The position numbers were made by a program, and so were the translations under genes. DNA of 9,995 nt from Halomonas sp. (GTDB taxonomy: Bacteria > Pseudomonadota > Gammaproteobacteria > Pseudomonadales > Oleiphilaceae). Shown here piece by piece: positions 1-7,299 of the stretch (its first letter is position 1; each line of letters starts with the position of its first letter). The stretch covers positions 1 to 9,995 of the forward strand of contig SLIH01000101.1 of NCBI GenBank assembly GCA_007135745.1. The letters run 5' to 3'. Under the pieces are notes generated by a model. It did not search any database. It worked only from the letters and a program-made list of their open reading frames with translations, and was not told where the DNA came from.

Positions 1-2
1 AG

Positions 3-68
3 CCGGGCGAACCGCGAGGGCAGTCCGGGAAACATGCGGAGAACTCGTCTGCCGAGGATTGGAACTGA
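3..68 (+). CDS. Possible 3' end of upstream gene (trmJ expected by context)
   Basis: An open frame enters from the window edge and stops with TGA at 66-68, two bases before the cysE ATG. The 21 visible codons mostly end in G or C, like the genes downstream, and the encoded tail is hydrophilic. In Pseudomonas and relatives the gene just before cysE is trmJ, a tRNA ribose methyltransferase, so this could be its C-terminus. The visible residues carry no recognisable motif, so the identity rests on gene order alone. It could also be non-coding leader. Confidence 0.3.
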   Translation, partial: PGEPRGQSGKHAENSSAEDWN

Positions 69-70
69 CT

Positions 71-853
71 ATGTTCAGGCGACTGCGTGAAGACGTTCAG
101 AGTGTTTTTCATCGGGACCCCGCGGCTCGGAATACCTTTGAGGTGCTGACAAATTATCCCGGGCTGCATGCATTGATTGCCCATCGCATCAATCATCGGC
201 TCTGGTGCTGGGGATTCAAGTGGCTTGCGCGGACCCTGTCGACCATCGCCCGATGGCTTACCGGTATTGAGATTCACCCCGGCGCCCGGATTGGTCGGCG
301 GTTTTTTATTGATCACGGGATGGGGGTGGTGATTGGTGAAACGACCGTCATCGGCGACGACGTTACCCTTTATCAGGGGGTTACCTTGGGCGGCACAAGC
401 TGGCGGCAGGGCAAGCGTCATCCCACTCTGGGAAATAACGTAATTGTGGGTGCCGGCGCCAAGATCCTTGGCCCCCTGATGATTGGTGATAATGCGAAAG
501 TGGGTTCCAACGCGGTCGTTACTCGCGAGGTCCCTCCGGGCGCCACCGTAGTGGGCATACCGGGCCGTATCGTGACCGGAAAATCTTCTCCGGATGAGCA
601 GCGGCGAAAGGTGATGGAGGAGAAGATTGGTTTTGACGCCTACGGTATGAGTGAGGATATGCCGGATCCCATTGCACGCTCCATACGCAGCATACTGGAT
701 CACATGCATGTGGTGGACGAGCGGATAGAGACCATGTCCAGGGCATTGTCGAAACAGGATTCTCGCTACCGCGATTCTGAATTGCCTCATGTCCGTGATG
801 GCGACTTTGAAGGGGTTCAGGACCCGGAGGAGGGGGCCGGCCCCAATACTTGA
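71..853 (+). CDS. cysE: Serine O-acetyltransferase CysE
   Basis: Transfers acetyl from acetyl-CoA to L-serine, giving O-acetylserine, the first step of cysteine synthesis in the cytoplasm. The 260-residue protein has an N-terminal helical part (about 1-62, including [14 protein letters not shown]) and a left-handed hexapeptide-repeat beta-helix (about 65-168). The conserved [11 protein letters not shown] segment holds D81-H82, matching the catalytic Asp-His pair. [15 protein letters not shown] follows, with H117 matching the second catalytic histidine. A charged C-terminal extension of about 90 residues follows, as in Pseudomonas and Azotobacter type CysE. The ATG at 71 is chosen because family members begin MF-RLRED. 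A TTG at 59 in the same frame would sit directly against the only purine-rich stretch (GAGGA, 54-58) and is less likely. The stop codon lies inside the iscR promoter. Cysteine made here is the substrate of IscS encoded downstream. Confidence 0.95.
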   Translation: MFRRLREDVQSVFHRDPAARNTFEVLTNYPGLHALIAHRINHRLWCWGFKWLARTLSTIARWLTGIEIHPGARIGRRFFIDHGMGVVIGETTVIGDDVTLYQGVTLGGTSWRQGKRHPTLGNNVIVGAGAKILGPLMIGDNAKVGSNAVVTREVPPGATVVGIPGRIVTGKSSPDEQRRKVMEEKIGFDAYGMSEDMPDPIARSIRSILDHMHVVDERIETMSRALSKQDSRYRDSELPHVRDGDFEGVQDPEEGAGPNT

Positions 854-870
854 CCGTTTTGATCAGGATA
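846..870 (+). promoter_or_regulatory. Candidate IscR type 1 operator
   Basis: A 25-base site with left part ATACTTGACC and right part GATCAGGATA around a T-rich centre. Aligned by eye with the type 1 IscR consensus from E. coli (ATASYYGACTRWWWYAGTCRRSTAT), 19 of 25 positions agree. The left half is nearly complete and the outer right end is degenerate. It covers the -35 hexamer of the iscR promoter, so holo-IscR binding should repress, the classical autoregulation. A weaker second match (15 of 25) begins at 868 over the -10 region. Binding is inferred, not shown. Confidence 0.65.
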
Positions 871-879
871 ACCGATAAT
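850..879 (+). promoter_or_regulatory. Sigma70-type promoter of iscR
   Basis: The -35 hexamer TTGACC (850-855; 5 of 6 matches to consensus) and -10 hexamer GATAAT (874-879; 5 of 6) are separated by 18 bases. The -35 includes the TGA stop of cysE (851-853), so the promoter begins inside the upstream gene. Transcription would start near 886, leaving an iscR leader of roughly 45 bases. It overlaps the candidate IscR operator and should drive iscR and iscS. Confidence 0.75.
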
Positions 880-929
880 CCTCTTCTGGAAGCGGCAAAA
901 ATACACCCCGGTTCCAGCGGTAATATGCG

Positions 930-1442
930 ATGCGACTGACAACGAAAGGCCGTTATGCGGTGACTGCCATGCTGGACCTGGCGCTCCACTCTGATGAAGG
1001 GCCGGTGAGCCTGGCGGATATTTCACGACGACAGGGGATTTCGCTGTCCTATCTGGAGCAGCTGTTTTCCCGTCTGCGGCGGGAAAGGTTGGTCAGAAGC
1101 GTAAGGGGCCCGGGTGGTGGTTATCGGCTCGCGGGCGAAGAGAGTGAAATTTTCGTCGCCCAGGTCGTGGATGCGGTGAACGAATCCATTGACACCACGC
1201 GCTGTCATCACAAGGCCGATTGCCAGAATGGTGAGACCTGCCTTACCCATCACCTCTGGTCGGATCTCAGCGACGAGATCCATGGTTTTCTGAGTCGTAT
1301 CAGTCTCGCCGACCTGATGAAAAAGCGCGAAATCCAGATCATTGCCGCTCGCCAGAATCGGGCACAGAAGAATGGTATGCTGATCGCTGATGATCAGTCC
1401 GGTGGCGATAGCAGTGCGGCCGCCGGGTCTCCCTCAAATTGA
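930..1442 (+). CDS. iscR: Fe-S cluster-sensing transcriptional regulator IscR
   Basis: Rrf2-family regulator that binds a [2Fe-2S] cluster and represses its own operon when cluster supply is adequate; the cluster-free form acts at other (type 2) sites. The N-terminal winged-helix region (about 1-75) contains [34 protein letters not shown] and the wing [11 protein letters not shown], very close to E. coli IscR. The cluster ligands C92, C98, C104 and H107 are all present, at the E. coli numbering. The C-terminal tail beyond about 145 is polar and slightly longer than in E. coli (170 against 162 residues). The ATG at 930 gives the canonical MRLT start; no strong Shine-Dalgarno is visible, and another ATG lies 5 bases upstream in a different frame. 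Its promoter carries a matching operator, and iscS follows after 12 bases. Unusually, iscU and the other assembly genes do not follow. Confidence 0.96.
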   Translation: MRLTTKGRYAVTAMLDLALHSDEGPVSLADISRRQGISLSYLEQLFSRLRRERLVRSVRGPGGGYRLAGEESEIFVAQVVDAVNESIDTTRCHHKADCQNGETCLTHHLWSDLSDEIHGFLSRISLADLMKKREIQIIAARQNRAQKNGMLIADDQSGGDSSAAAGSPSN

Positions 1443-1454
1443 TGCGCTGATCCC

Positions 1455-2630
1455 ATGAACCAGTTGATTTATCTTGATTATGCGGCGACAACGCCGGTTG
1501 ATCCCCGTGTGGCCGATGTCATGTGTCAGTACCTGACCCCCGACGGTGTCTTTGGCAATTCGGCTTCGCGCTCCCACATGGCTGGCTGGCAGGCGGAATC
1601 CGCCGTGGAGAACGCCCGACGGCAGGTTTCCGAACTGCTTTCCTGCGATCCCAGGGAAGTTGTCTGGACTTCTGGCGCGACGGAGTCGGACAACCTGGCT
1701 CTGAAAGGAGCAGTCGCTGCCCGGCGGGATCTGGCGCGGCATGTCATCACCTCAACGGTAGAGCATAAGGCGGTTGTGGATACCTGTGTCTGGCTGGAGG
1801 GGCAGGGCTGTGACGTAACCTGGCTGGAGCCCGATCAGTACGGAATCGTATGCGTTGATCAGGTTGAGCAGGCGCTGAGAAGCGATACAGTGATTGTTTC
1901 GCTGATGGCTGTGAACAACGAGCTGGGTGTATGCAATGACATCGCAGCGATTGGCAGCCTTCTGCGTGATCGTGGCGTTCTCTTCCACGTGGACGCGGCC
2001 CAGGCTGCAGGAAAGATGCCCCTGGACCTGGCCCATACACCCGTGGATCTGCTTTCCCTGTCGGCTCACAAGGTCTACGGGCCCAAGGGCGTGGGTGCAC
2101 TCTATGTGCGCAGGGCGCCGGAAGTGCGCATTGAGGCGCAGATCCATGGAGGCGGCCATGAGCGCGGGATGCGTTCCGGAACTCTGCCTACCCACCAGAT
2201 CGTGGGAATGGGCGAGGCTTTTGCCCATGCCGCGGACGAGCTGGCGGAGGAATCCGAGCGGCTGGAACATCTGCGCGAACGGTTTCTCGGGCACTTGCAG
2301 GAGCTGGAGGGCGTGACCCTTCATGGCCATCACAGCCAACGTATCCCCGGCATCCTGAATCTTGGCTTTGAAGGTGTTGACGGGGAATCCCTGACACTGG
2401 CGCTGCGGGGTGTGGCCGTATCCTCCGGCTCAGCCTGTGCCTCTGCTTCTACCGAACCGTCCTATGTCCTTAAAGGTGTTGGCCTGGACGATGATGCGGC
2501 CCAGAGTTCACTGCGTTTCTCTCTCGGGCGCTTCACCACGGAGGCCGAAGTGGACGAGGCGGCGCAACGCACCGTGACGGCGGTCAGCAGGCTGCGTGAT
2601 CAGGCGGGGCGTCGGCGCGGTATGGTGTGA
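1455..2630 (+). CDS. iscS: Cysteine desulfurase IscS (short C-terminus)
   Basis: PLP enzyme that takes sulfur from L-cysteine as a persulfide and passes it to Fe-S assembly, tRNA thiolation, thiamine and molybdopterin pathways. The 391 residues keep the E. coli numbering: H104 (stacks on PLP), D180 and Q183 (bind PLP), K206 in [13 protein letters not shown] (Schiff-base lysine), and C328 in [10 protein letters not shown], the sulfur-carrying cysteine on the long mobile loop of group I desulfurases. SufS-type enzymes lack this loop. After RLRD (379-382) the tail is [10 protein letters not shown]. coli IscS (404 residues) continues instead with SPLWEM and a longer end implicated in IscU contact. 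The start is 12 bases after the iscR stop without a clear Shine-Dalgarno, so translation may be coupled to iscR. No scaffold gene follows. A dedicated non-Fe-S desulfurase role is possible but inferred. Confidence 0.93.
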   Translation: MNQLIYLDYAATTPVDPRVADVMCQYLTPDGVFGNSASRSHMAGWQAESAVENARRQVSELLSCDPREVVWTSGATESDNLALKGAVAARRDLARHVITSTVEHKAVVDTCVWLEGQGCDVTWLEPDQYGIVCVDQVEQALRSDTVIVSLMAVNNELGVCNDIAAIGSLLRDRGVLFHVDAAQAAGKMPLDLAHTPVDLLSLSAHKVYGPKGVGALYVRRAPEVRIEAQIHGGGHERGMRSGTLPTHQIVGMGEAFAHAADELAEESERLEHLRERFLGHLQELEGVTLHGHHSQRIPGILNLGFEGVDGESLTLALRGVAVSSGSACASASTEPSYVLKGVGLDDDAAQSSLRFSLGRFTTEAEVDEAAQRTVTAVSRLRDQAGRRRGMV

Positions 2631-2654
2631 CTTTGCTGTTGACGTGCGTATAAT
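2627..2654 (+). promoter_or_regulatory. Probable sigma70-type promoter of ndk
   Basis: A perfect -10 hexamer TATAAT (2649-2654) is preceded, after 16 bases, by GTGACT (2627-2632), which matches 4 of 6 -35 positions and overlaps the iscS stop codon. The nearby TTGACG (2639-2644) is too close to the -10 to serve as -35. Transcription would start near 2661. It would make ndk and rlmN at least partly independent of IscR control. Confidence 0.6.
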
Positions 2655-2697
2655 TCCCGCCTCAGACATCTACTCATTCTGACCACAGGAGTTTCTC

Positions 2698-3129
2698 ATG
2701 GCGACTGAACGCACGCTTTCCATCGTCAAGCCGGATGCGGTTGCACGTAATGTGATCGGTGAAATCTATGACCGCTTCGAAAAAGGTGGCCTTCGGATTG
2801 TAGCCGCGAAAATGCTCCACATGACGCAGGAGCAGGCGGAAGGCTTCTATGCCGAACATCGTGAACGCCCGTTCTTTCCGGATCTCGTTGCTTTCATGAC
2901 CTCCGGACCGGTTATGGTTCAGGTGCTCGAGGGTGAAGGCGCCATCGGCAAGAACCGTGATCTCATGGGTGCAACCAATCCCAAGGAGGCCGCGCCCGGC
3001 ACTATCCGTGCGGACTTTGCCGAGTCCATCGACGCCAATGCAGTCCATGGTTCCGATGCACCGGAATCCGCTGAGCGTGAGATCGCCTATTTCTTCAATG
3101 ATTCCGAGATCTGTCCGCGCAGCGCCTGA
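2698..3129 (+). CDS. ndk: Nucleoside diphosphate kinase
   Basis: Transfers the terminal phosphate of ATP to other nucleoside diphosphates through a phosphohistidine, balancing (d)NTP pools in the cytoplasm. The 143 residues are full length for the bacterial family. Visible active-site residues are K11 in SIVKPDAV, Y51, R87 and T93 in [12 protein letters not shown]104, N114, and the phosphorylated H117 in NAVHGSD. The Shine-Dalgarno AGGAG (2687-2691) lies 6 bases before the ATG. The gene has its own probable promoter just after iscS. In Pseudomonas-type genomes it sits directly after iscX, at the end of the isc operon, and directly before rlmN; here the second neighbour is kept and the first is missing. 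Confidence 0.97.
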   Translation: MATERTLSIVKPDAVARNVIGEIYDRFEKGGLRIVAAKMLHMTQEQAEGFYAEHRERPFFPDLVAFMTSGPVMVQVLEGEGAIGKNRDLMGATNPKEAAPGTIRADFAESIDANAVHGSDAPESAEREIAYFFNDSEICPRSA

Positions 3130-3137
3130 CATTCCGC

Positions 3138-3155
3138 GGGCGGCATTGTCCGCCC
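3138..3155 (+). other. GC-rich hairpin between ndk and rlmN
   Basis: The six-base arms GGGCGG (3138-3143) and CCGCCC (3150-3155) pair perfectly around a six-base loop, 8 bases after the ndk stop. No T-run follows directly; the only one (3179-3183) is 23 bases further on. It is therefore not a standard intrinsic terminator. It could shield the ndk mRNA end or cause partial read-through control before rlmN. This is inference from base pairing only. Confidence 0.35.
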
Positions 3156-3198
3156 CTGTGTCAGCGGCTGTTGCACCGTTTTTAGTGAGGACCTGGCC

Positions 3199-4326
3199 AT
3201 GACGGAAGCCCGTACCACGAACACTGAAGGCAAAGTCAATCTGCTGGGGCTGTCGCGGCGGAAGATGGAGCAGTTTTTCGTTGATCTGGGGGAGAAGAAG
3301 TTTCGAGCCTCCCAGGTCATGAAGTGGATCCATCAGCAGGGCGTGGATGATTTCAGTGCCATGTCCAACGTCAGCAAGACACTGCGCGAGCGCCTTGCGG
3401 AAGTGGCGGAGATCCGGGGGCCGGAGGTGCTGCTGGACGAGTATTCCCGTGACGGTACACGCAAGTGGATCATGCGCATGGCCGAGGGCAACAGCATCGA
3501 AACGGTGCTGATCCCTGATGGCGACCGTGCCACGCTCTGCGTGTCCTCTCAGGTGGGCTGCAGCCTGGACTGTACCTTCTGCTCCACCGGTAAGCGGGGC
3601 TTCAACAGGAATCTGTCCGCAGCGGAAATCATCGGCCAGGTCTGGGCTGCTCTGCGGACCTTCATGCCCTATGACCGCACCCGTGAAAAACCCATAACCA
3701 ACGTGGTATTAATGGGCATGGGTGAGCCGCTATTAAACTTTGACAATGTTGTGGATGCCATGGACCTGATGATGGATGATTGGGCCTACGGTATCTCCAA
3801 ACGCCGGGTCACGCTGAGTACGTCCGGAGTGATCCCGGCGCTTGAGAAGCTTGGCGAAGTGACCGATGTATCTCTGGCCATATCGCTGCATGCGCCAAAT
3901 GATGAACTGCGTGATCAGCTGGTTCCGATCAATCGGAAGTATCCGATACACCGACTTCTGGAGGCGACCCGGGGTTATCTTTCCGGATTGCCGGACCGGC
4001 GCCGCGCCACAATTGAATACACCATGATTTCCGGGGTGAATGATCAGCCCGAGCATGCAAGGGAGTTGGCGGAAATTCTTCGGGATGTGCCCTGCAAAAT
4101 CAATCTGATACCCTTTAACCCGTTCCCGGAAAGCGATTTCCGGCGATCGAGTAACAATGCTATACGGCGTTTTCAGGACATACTCAATCAACAGGGCTAT
4201 GTTGTAACCGTAAGGACAACACGGGGCGACGATATTGATGCTGCCTGTGGTCAGCTTGTTGGCCAGTTCGAGGATCGAACACGACGCAGCGAACGCTATA
4301 TTCCGGTCCATCAGCACGTGAGCTGA
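3199..4326 (+). CDS. rlmN: Dual-specificity RNA methyltransferase RlmN
   Basis: Radical-SAM enzyme that makes 2-methyladenosine at A2503 of 23S rRNA and at A37 of certain tRNAs. The 375 residues start with a helical RNA-binding domain (about 10-95). The radical-SAM core follows, with the CxxxCxxC cluster ligands C121, C125 and C128. The two catalytic cysteines, C114 in TLCVSSQVG and C350 in DIDAACGQL, match E. coli C118 and C355. The GMGEPLLN motif (173-180) and SLHAPND (229-235) are typical of the family. The start has TGAGGA (3186-3191) 7 bases upstream of the ATG. As a [4Fe-4S] enzyme it depends on the cell's cluster supply, linking it to iscR and iscS nearby. Cfr-type resistance methylases are related, but sequence and gene position favour RlmN. 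Confidence 0.97.
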   Translation: MTEARTTNTEGKVNLLGLSRRKMEQFFVDLGEKKFRASQVMKWIHQQGVDDFSAMSNVSKTLRERLAEVAEIRGPEVLLDEYSRDGTRKWIMRMAEGNSIETVLIPDGDRATLCVSSQVGCSLDCTFCSTGKRGFNRNLSAAEIIGQVWAALRTFMPYDRTREKPITNVVLMGMGEPLLNFDNVVDAMDLMMDDWAYGISKRRVTLSTSGVIPALEKLGEVTDVSLAISLHAPNDELRDQLVPINRKYPIHRLLEATRGYLSGLPDRRRATIEYTMISGVNDQPEHARELAEILRDVPCKINLIPFNPFPESDFRRSSNNAIRRFQDILNQQGYVVTVRTTRGDDIDAACGQLVGQFEDRTRRSERYIPVHQHVS

Positions 4327-4359
4327 TGGCAAAGGCAGGACATTGGAGGAATACCCGTA

Positions 4360-5163
4360 ATGACGCGATGGTGTACAAAGGTTCCGGTACTGCCGGCCAT
4401 CCTCCTTATGTTGATTGTTGCATTGACCGGATGTGTGACCTACACCGACAGCACCTTCGATGTGGCCCAGGATAAGGAAAAGGCGGAACAGGCCTATGTA
4501 CGTTTGGGGTTGGCCTACCTGCAGCAGGAACGTTTTGATCGTTCGCGCCAGAACCTGAATCGGGCGTTGGAAATCAACAATCGAAGCGCTCCGGCCAAAG
4601 CGGGTCTGGGGTTGCTCAACCAGGCGGAAGGCGAGTATGAAATCGCTGAGAAGCGGTTTCTGGAGGCCCTGTCCGAGGATCCGGATTTCACCCGTGGACG
4701 CTCTTATTACGGGGCCTTTCTCTTCAATCAGGGTCGATATGATGAAGCCCTGGAAGAGTTTCGTACCGCTTCCGAAGACACGGAATATGAGAATCGGGCG
4801 GGTATTTTTGTAAACCTCGGCCGTACCGCCAATCGCATGGGGCTACATGAAGAGGCCGTTCAGGCCTATCAACGTGCGCTGCGGCTCAATCGCAACCGCC
4901 GTGACGCGATGGAGGGCTCAATAACAGCGTTGCTTGAGTTGGACAGATACGACGAGGCAAGGCCCCTGTATCAGCAACTTGTGAGGCGTATTGAGCAGAC
5001 CCAGGACGCTCGCCATAGTCCACAATCTCTCTGGGCGGGTATTCGTATCGCACGACAGGACAATGATGCGGATCGTGAGGCAAGCCTGGCGCTGCAGCTT
5101 CGCAACCGCTTCCCCGACTCCGACGAACATCGCAAGTACAGGGCATTGAAGGCTGATGAGTGA
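4360..5163 (+). CDS. pilW: Type IV pilus assembly lipoprotein PilW/PilF (TPR)
   Basis: Outer-membrane pilotin needed to localise and multimerise the PilQ secretin for type IV pili. This gene is named pilF in Pseudomonas and pilW in Neisseria and in many automated annotations. The 267 residues begin with a hydrophobic signal segment (about 8-24) and lipobox LTGC, with the lipidated cysteine at 25. Valine at +2 is no inner-membrane retention signal, so Lol-dependent transfer to the outer membrane is expected. Tetratricopeptide repeats cover about 43-214, with motifs such as AYLQQERFDRSRQNLNRAL and FNQGRYDEALEEF. A Shine-Dalgarno GGAGG (4345-4349) lies 10 bases before the ATG. The 3' end overlaps rodZ by 8 bases. 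The place between rlmN and rodZ is the one pilF holds in Pseudomonas, which supports the call over a generic TPR lipoprotein. No other pilus gene is in the window. Confidence 0.9.
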   Translation: MTRWCTKVPVLPAILLMLIVALTGCVTYTDSTFDVAQDKEKAEQAYVRLGLAYLQQERFDRSRQNLNRALEINNRSAPAKAGLGLLNQAEGEYEIAEKRFLEALSEDPDFTRGRSYYGAFLFNQGRYDEALEEFRTASEDTEYENRAGIFVNLGRTANRMGLHEEAVQAYQRALRLNRNRRDAMEGSITALLELDRYDEARPLYQQLVRRIEQTQDARHSPQSLWAGIRIARQDNDADREASLALQLRNRFPDSDEHRKYRALKADE

Positions 5164-6109
5164 CGAGGAATCACCACAACAAGAAGAAACACCTCTGACA
5201 GTTGGGCGCAAACTCTGGAATGCCCGGGATGAGAAAGGGCTTGATCGCCAGAGTGTAGCGGACCAGTTGCATCTGCGGCCGGGAATCATTGCCGCCATTG
5301 AAGAAGACAACCATGATGCGCTGCCGGGCGAGCTTTTCCTCAAGGGCTATGTCCGCTCCTACGCACGGCTGCTGGGGCTGGATGAGGAGTCCCTGCTGAG
5401 CGATCTGGAAGGCGAACTGGCGCCACGACGTCAAGCCCAGGAAAGCCAGCAAGAGCCCAGTCCGACCGAAGTCATACAGCAACGCCGTGAACGCCGTCGT
5501 CGAATCGGGAATCTGGTGGCGCTGGTGGCGGCGGTTGTGTTGGCCGTCTGGCTGATCTACGCCTTTGGGCCTTTTGTGGCTGAACAGGCGAGTGAGTTGA
5601 CGGACGATACAGGAGACGCTGTCCCCGAGGAACCGGCTGAGGTCAACGGAGACGAACCGGCCGAGGACGCCAGCCTGGAGGAAGAGCCGGTACCGGCGGA
5701 GCCAGAAGAGGCCGATCCGGTGGATGAGCCCCAGACCCGGGCTCCCGGGCTGGAGACGCCCGTGGCCACGGTGACGCCACCGCCGGCTCAGGAGCCGGAT
5801 AGCGGCATCGAATCCAGGGAAATCGAAGTGACCGAACCTGAACAGGATCTGGTGGAAGTGTCGTTGAGTATCGACTTCGACGGTGAATGTTGGGTCGAGG
5901 TTGTTAACGGCGCGGGGGAACGTGTCGTTGTTCGGCTGGCGACGGCTGGGGATCGTATAGACTATGTCGGTCCCGGTCCGCTGGAGGTGCTGTTGGGCAG
6001 CGTGAACGCTGTCACTGAACTTCGTTTTATGGGTGAGCCGGTGGACCTTGGTGCCTATCCGGCGCCCGCAGGTCGCGCGCAATTTGTGCTGGAAGCTGAA
6101 ACCGGATAA
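5156..6109 (+). CDS. rodZ: Cytoskeleton/cell-shape protein RodZ
   Basis: Bitopic inner-membrane protein that links MreB filaments to the elongation machinery and helps keep rod shape. The 317 residues show an N-terminal Xre-type helix-turn-helix fold (about 14-82, including VGRKLWNARDEKGLDRQSVADQL in two parts). F61 and Y65 probably match the aromatic pair of E. coli RodZ that touches MreB. A basic stretch (109-116, RRERRRR) precedes one transmembrane helix (about 117-138), giving cytoplasmic N and periplasmic C ends. A long acidic proline-rich linker (about 145-230) leads to a C-terminal beta-rich DUF4115 domain (about 232-315, with DGECWVEVVNGAGERV). The ATG lies within pilW, overlapping it by 8 bases with AAGG just upstream, so translation is probably coupled. 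The HTH acts as a protein contact in this family rather than as a DNA binder. Confidence 0.94.
   Translation: MSDEESPQQEETPLTVGRKLWNARDEKGLDRQSVADQLHLRPGIIAAIEEDNHDALPGELFLKGYVRSYARLLGLDEESLLSDLEGELAPRRQAQESQQEPSPTEVIQQRRERRRRIGNLVALVAAVVLAVWLIYAFGPFVAEQASELTDDTGDAVPEEPAEVNGDEPAEDASLEEEPVPAEPEEADPVDEPQTRAPGLETPVATVTPPPAQEPDSGIESREIEVTEPEQDLVEVSLSIDFDGECWVEVVNGAGERVVVRLATAGDRIDYVGPGPLEVLLGSVNAVTELRFMGEPVDLGAYPAPAGRAQFVLEAETG
5630..5666 (+). repeat. Short imperfect repeat in rodZ linker
   Basis: The 13-base unit GAACCGGCTGAGG (5630-5642) recurs with one change as GAACCGGCCGAGG (5654-5666), offset by 24 bases, which is 8 codons, so both copies encode EPAE in the acidic linker. More Glu/Pro-rich codons follow to about 5730. 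This is low-complexity coding sequence of the kind that changes length easily, not a mobile repeat. Confidence 0.5.
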
Positions 6110-6153
6110 TACCCGGTGGCTGAGCCAGCCCCGAACGTCAGGATCGAATCGTT

Positions 6154-7269
6154 ATGCACTACGAGCAATCGCCAATAAAACGCCGGCCCTCCCGGCAGAT
6201 CCATGTGGGCTCTGTACCCGTGGGAGGTGATGCGCCTATTGCAGTGCAGAGCATGACCAATACGGACACCTGTGATGTTGATGCCACGGTAGCCCAGATC
6301 GCGCAACTGGAAGATGCCGGGGCCGATATTGTTCGCGTTTCGGTGCCGGATATGGATGCAGCCGAGGCCTTTGCCGCCATTCGCGCGCGCGTTAATGTGC
6401 CGCTGGTGGCGGATATTCATTTTGATTACCGTATCGCGCTTCGTGTCGCGGAATTGGGTGTGGATTGCCTGCGGATCAATCCGGGGAATATTGGACGCGA
6501 GGATCGTGTCAGCGCCGTGATCAATGCGGCCAGGGACCATGGCATTCCCATCCGGATCGGCGTGAACGCCGGTTCCCTGGAAAAGGATCTGCAGCGCAAG
6601 TATGGCGAGCCGACACCTGCCGCCCTGGTGGAGTCGGCCATGCGTCATATCGAGATTCTGGACCGTTATGACTTCCAGGACTTCAAGGTGAGCCTGAAGG
6701 CATCGGACGTGTTCATGGCTGTGGAATCCTACCGTCAGATTGCTGGGCAGATTGAACAGCCCCTGCACCTCGGTATTACTGAGGCGGGCGGTTTCCGTTC
6801 CGGCGCAGTCAAATCCGCGGTAGGGCTGGGCATGCTGCTGGCCGAAGGCATAGGCGACACCATTCGGGTTTCTCTGGCTGCGGACCCGGTGGAGGAAATC
6901 AAAGTCGGTTTTGATATCCTCAAGAGCCTGCATTTGCGCACGCGCGGCATCAATTTCATCGCCTGCCCGAGCTGCTCGCGGCAGAACTTCGATGTCATTG
7001 GCACGATGAACGAGCTTGAAGCGCGCCTGGAAGACGTCAACACCCCCATGGATGTGGCCGTGATTGGCTGTATTGTGAATGGCCCGGGTGAGGCAAGGGA
7101 AGCGGACATCGGCATTACCGGTGGAACACCGCAGCATCTGATGTACCGTGACGGCGAGAAATTCCGCAAGATTGACAAAGCCACGCTGGTTGATGACCTG
7201 GAACGCGAGATCCGTGAGCGGGTGGCGCGCAAACAGGCCGAGGAAGAATCAATCATCGCCAAGGGCTGA
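6154..7269 (+). CDS. ispG: 4-hydroxy-3-methylbut-2-enyl diphosphate synthase IspG (GcpE)
   Basis: Converts 2-C-methyl-D-erythritol 2,4-cyclodiphosphate to HMBPP in the MEP isoprenoid pathway, using a [4Fe-4S] cluster and electrons from flavodoxin or ferredoxin. The 371 residues contain a TIM-barrel part (about 15-260), opening with [16 protein letters not shown] and VQSMTNTDT. The C-terminal cluster domain carries ligands C271 and C274 in [12 protein letters not shown]306 in [11 protein letters not shown], and E313, each one residue from the E. coli numbering. A modest Shine-Dalgarno AGGA (6140-6143) lies 10 bases before the ATG. The gene is 44 bases after rodZ and 27 bases before hisS, probably in one operon. 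It is another Fe-S enzyme in the neighbourhood of iscR and iscS. Confidence 0.97.
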   Translation: MHYEQSPIKRRPSRQIHVGSVPVGGDAPIAVQSMTNTDTCDVDATVAQIAQLEDAGADIVRVSVPDMDAAEAFAAIRARVNVPLVADIHFDYRIALRVAELGVDCLRINPGNIGREDRVSAVINAARDHGIPIRIGVNAGSLEKDLQRKYGEPTPAALVESAMRHIEILDRYDFQDFKVSLKASDVFMAVESYRQIAGQIEQPLHLGITEAGGFRSGAVKSAVGLGMLLAEGIGDTIRVSLAADPVEEIKVGFDILKSLHLRTRGINFIACPSCSRQNFDVIGTMNELEARLEDVNTPMDVAVIGCIVNGPGEAREADIGITGGTPQHLMYRDGEKFRKIDKATLVDDLEREIRERVARKQAEEESIIAKG

Positions 7270-7285
7270 CTCTGATAGCGACGAC

Positions 7286-7299
7286 AGGAAATAGAATTG
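7286..7299 (+). promoter_or_regulatory. Ribosome-binding site and TTG start of hisS
   Basis: AGGAA (7286-7290) lies 6 bases before a TTG codon at 7297-7299. Starting there gives [15 protein letters not shown], the normal HisS N-terminus. The next in-frame ATG (7324) would remove the conserved QAIRG segment and has no comparable upstream site. The rare start codon is therefore the best choice and may lower translation rate. Confidence 0.85.

Noticed and set aside
833..844. Perfect 12-base GC palindrome at the end of cysE, next to the iscR promoter
   Set aside because: It leaves at best a four-pair stem and has no T-run after it, so it is not a credible terminator. It lies in codons of the variable cysE tail, and chance in GC-rich DNA explains it.
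2639..2654. TTGACG with TATAAT as a -35/-10 pair
   Set aside because: Only 4 bases separate them, far too few for a sigma70 promoter. The TG is also one base off for an extended -10.
2631..2697. Possible remnant of iscU, fdx or iscX between iscS and ndk
   Set aside because: Reading the 67 bases in all frames gives no recognisable fragment of those proteins; the space is taken by promoter and ribosome-binding site.
2674..3333. A 219-codon - strand frame opposite ndk and the rlmN start
   Set aside because: Both + strand genes are full-length and certain; the antisense product shows no recognisable features.
5171..6082. A 303-codon open frame on the - strand opposite rodZ
   Set aside because: It mirrors rodZ codon bias. 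The composition shows no domain or signal, while the + strand frame is a clear RodZ.
6055..7137. A 360-codon open frame on the - strand opposite ispG and the end of rodZ
   Set aside because: It lies wholly opposite strongly recognised genes, has no family-like motifs or supporting context, and long antisense frames are expected in GC-rich coding DNA with biased third positions.
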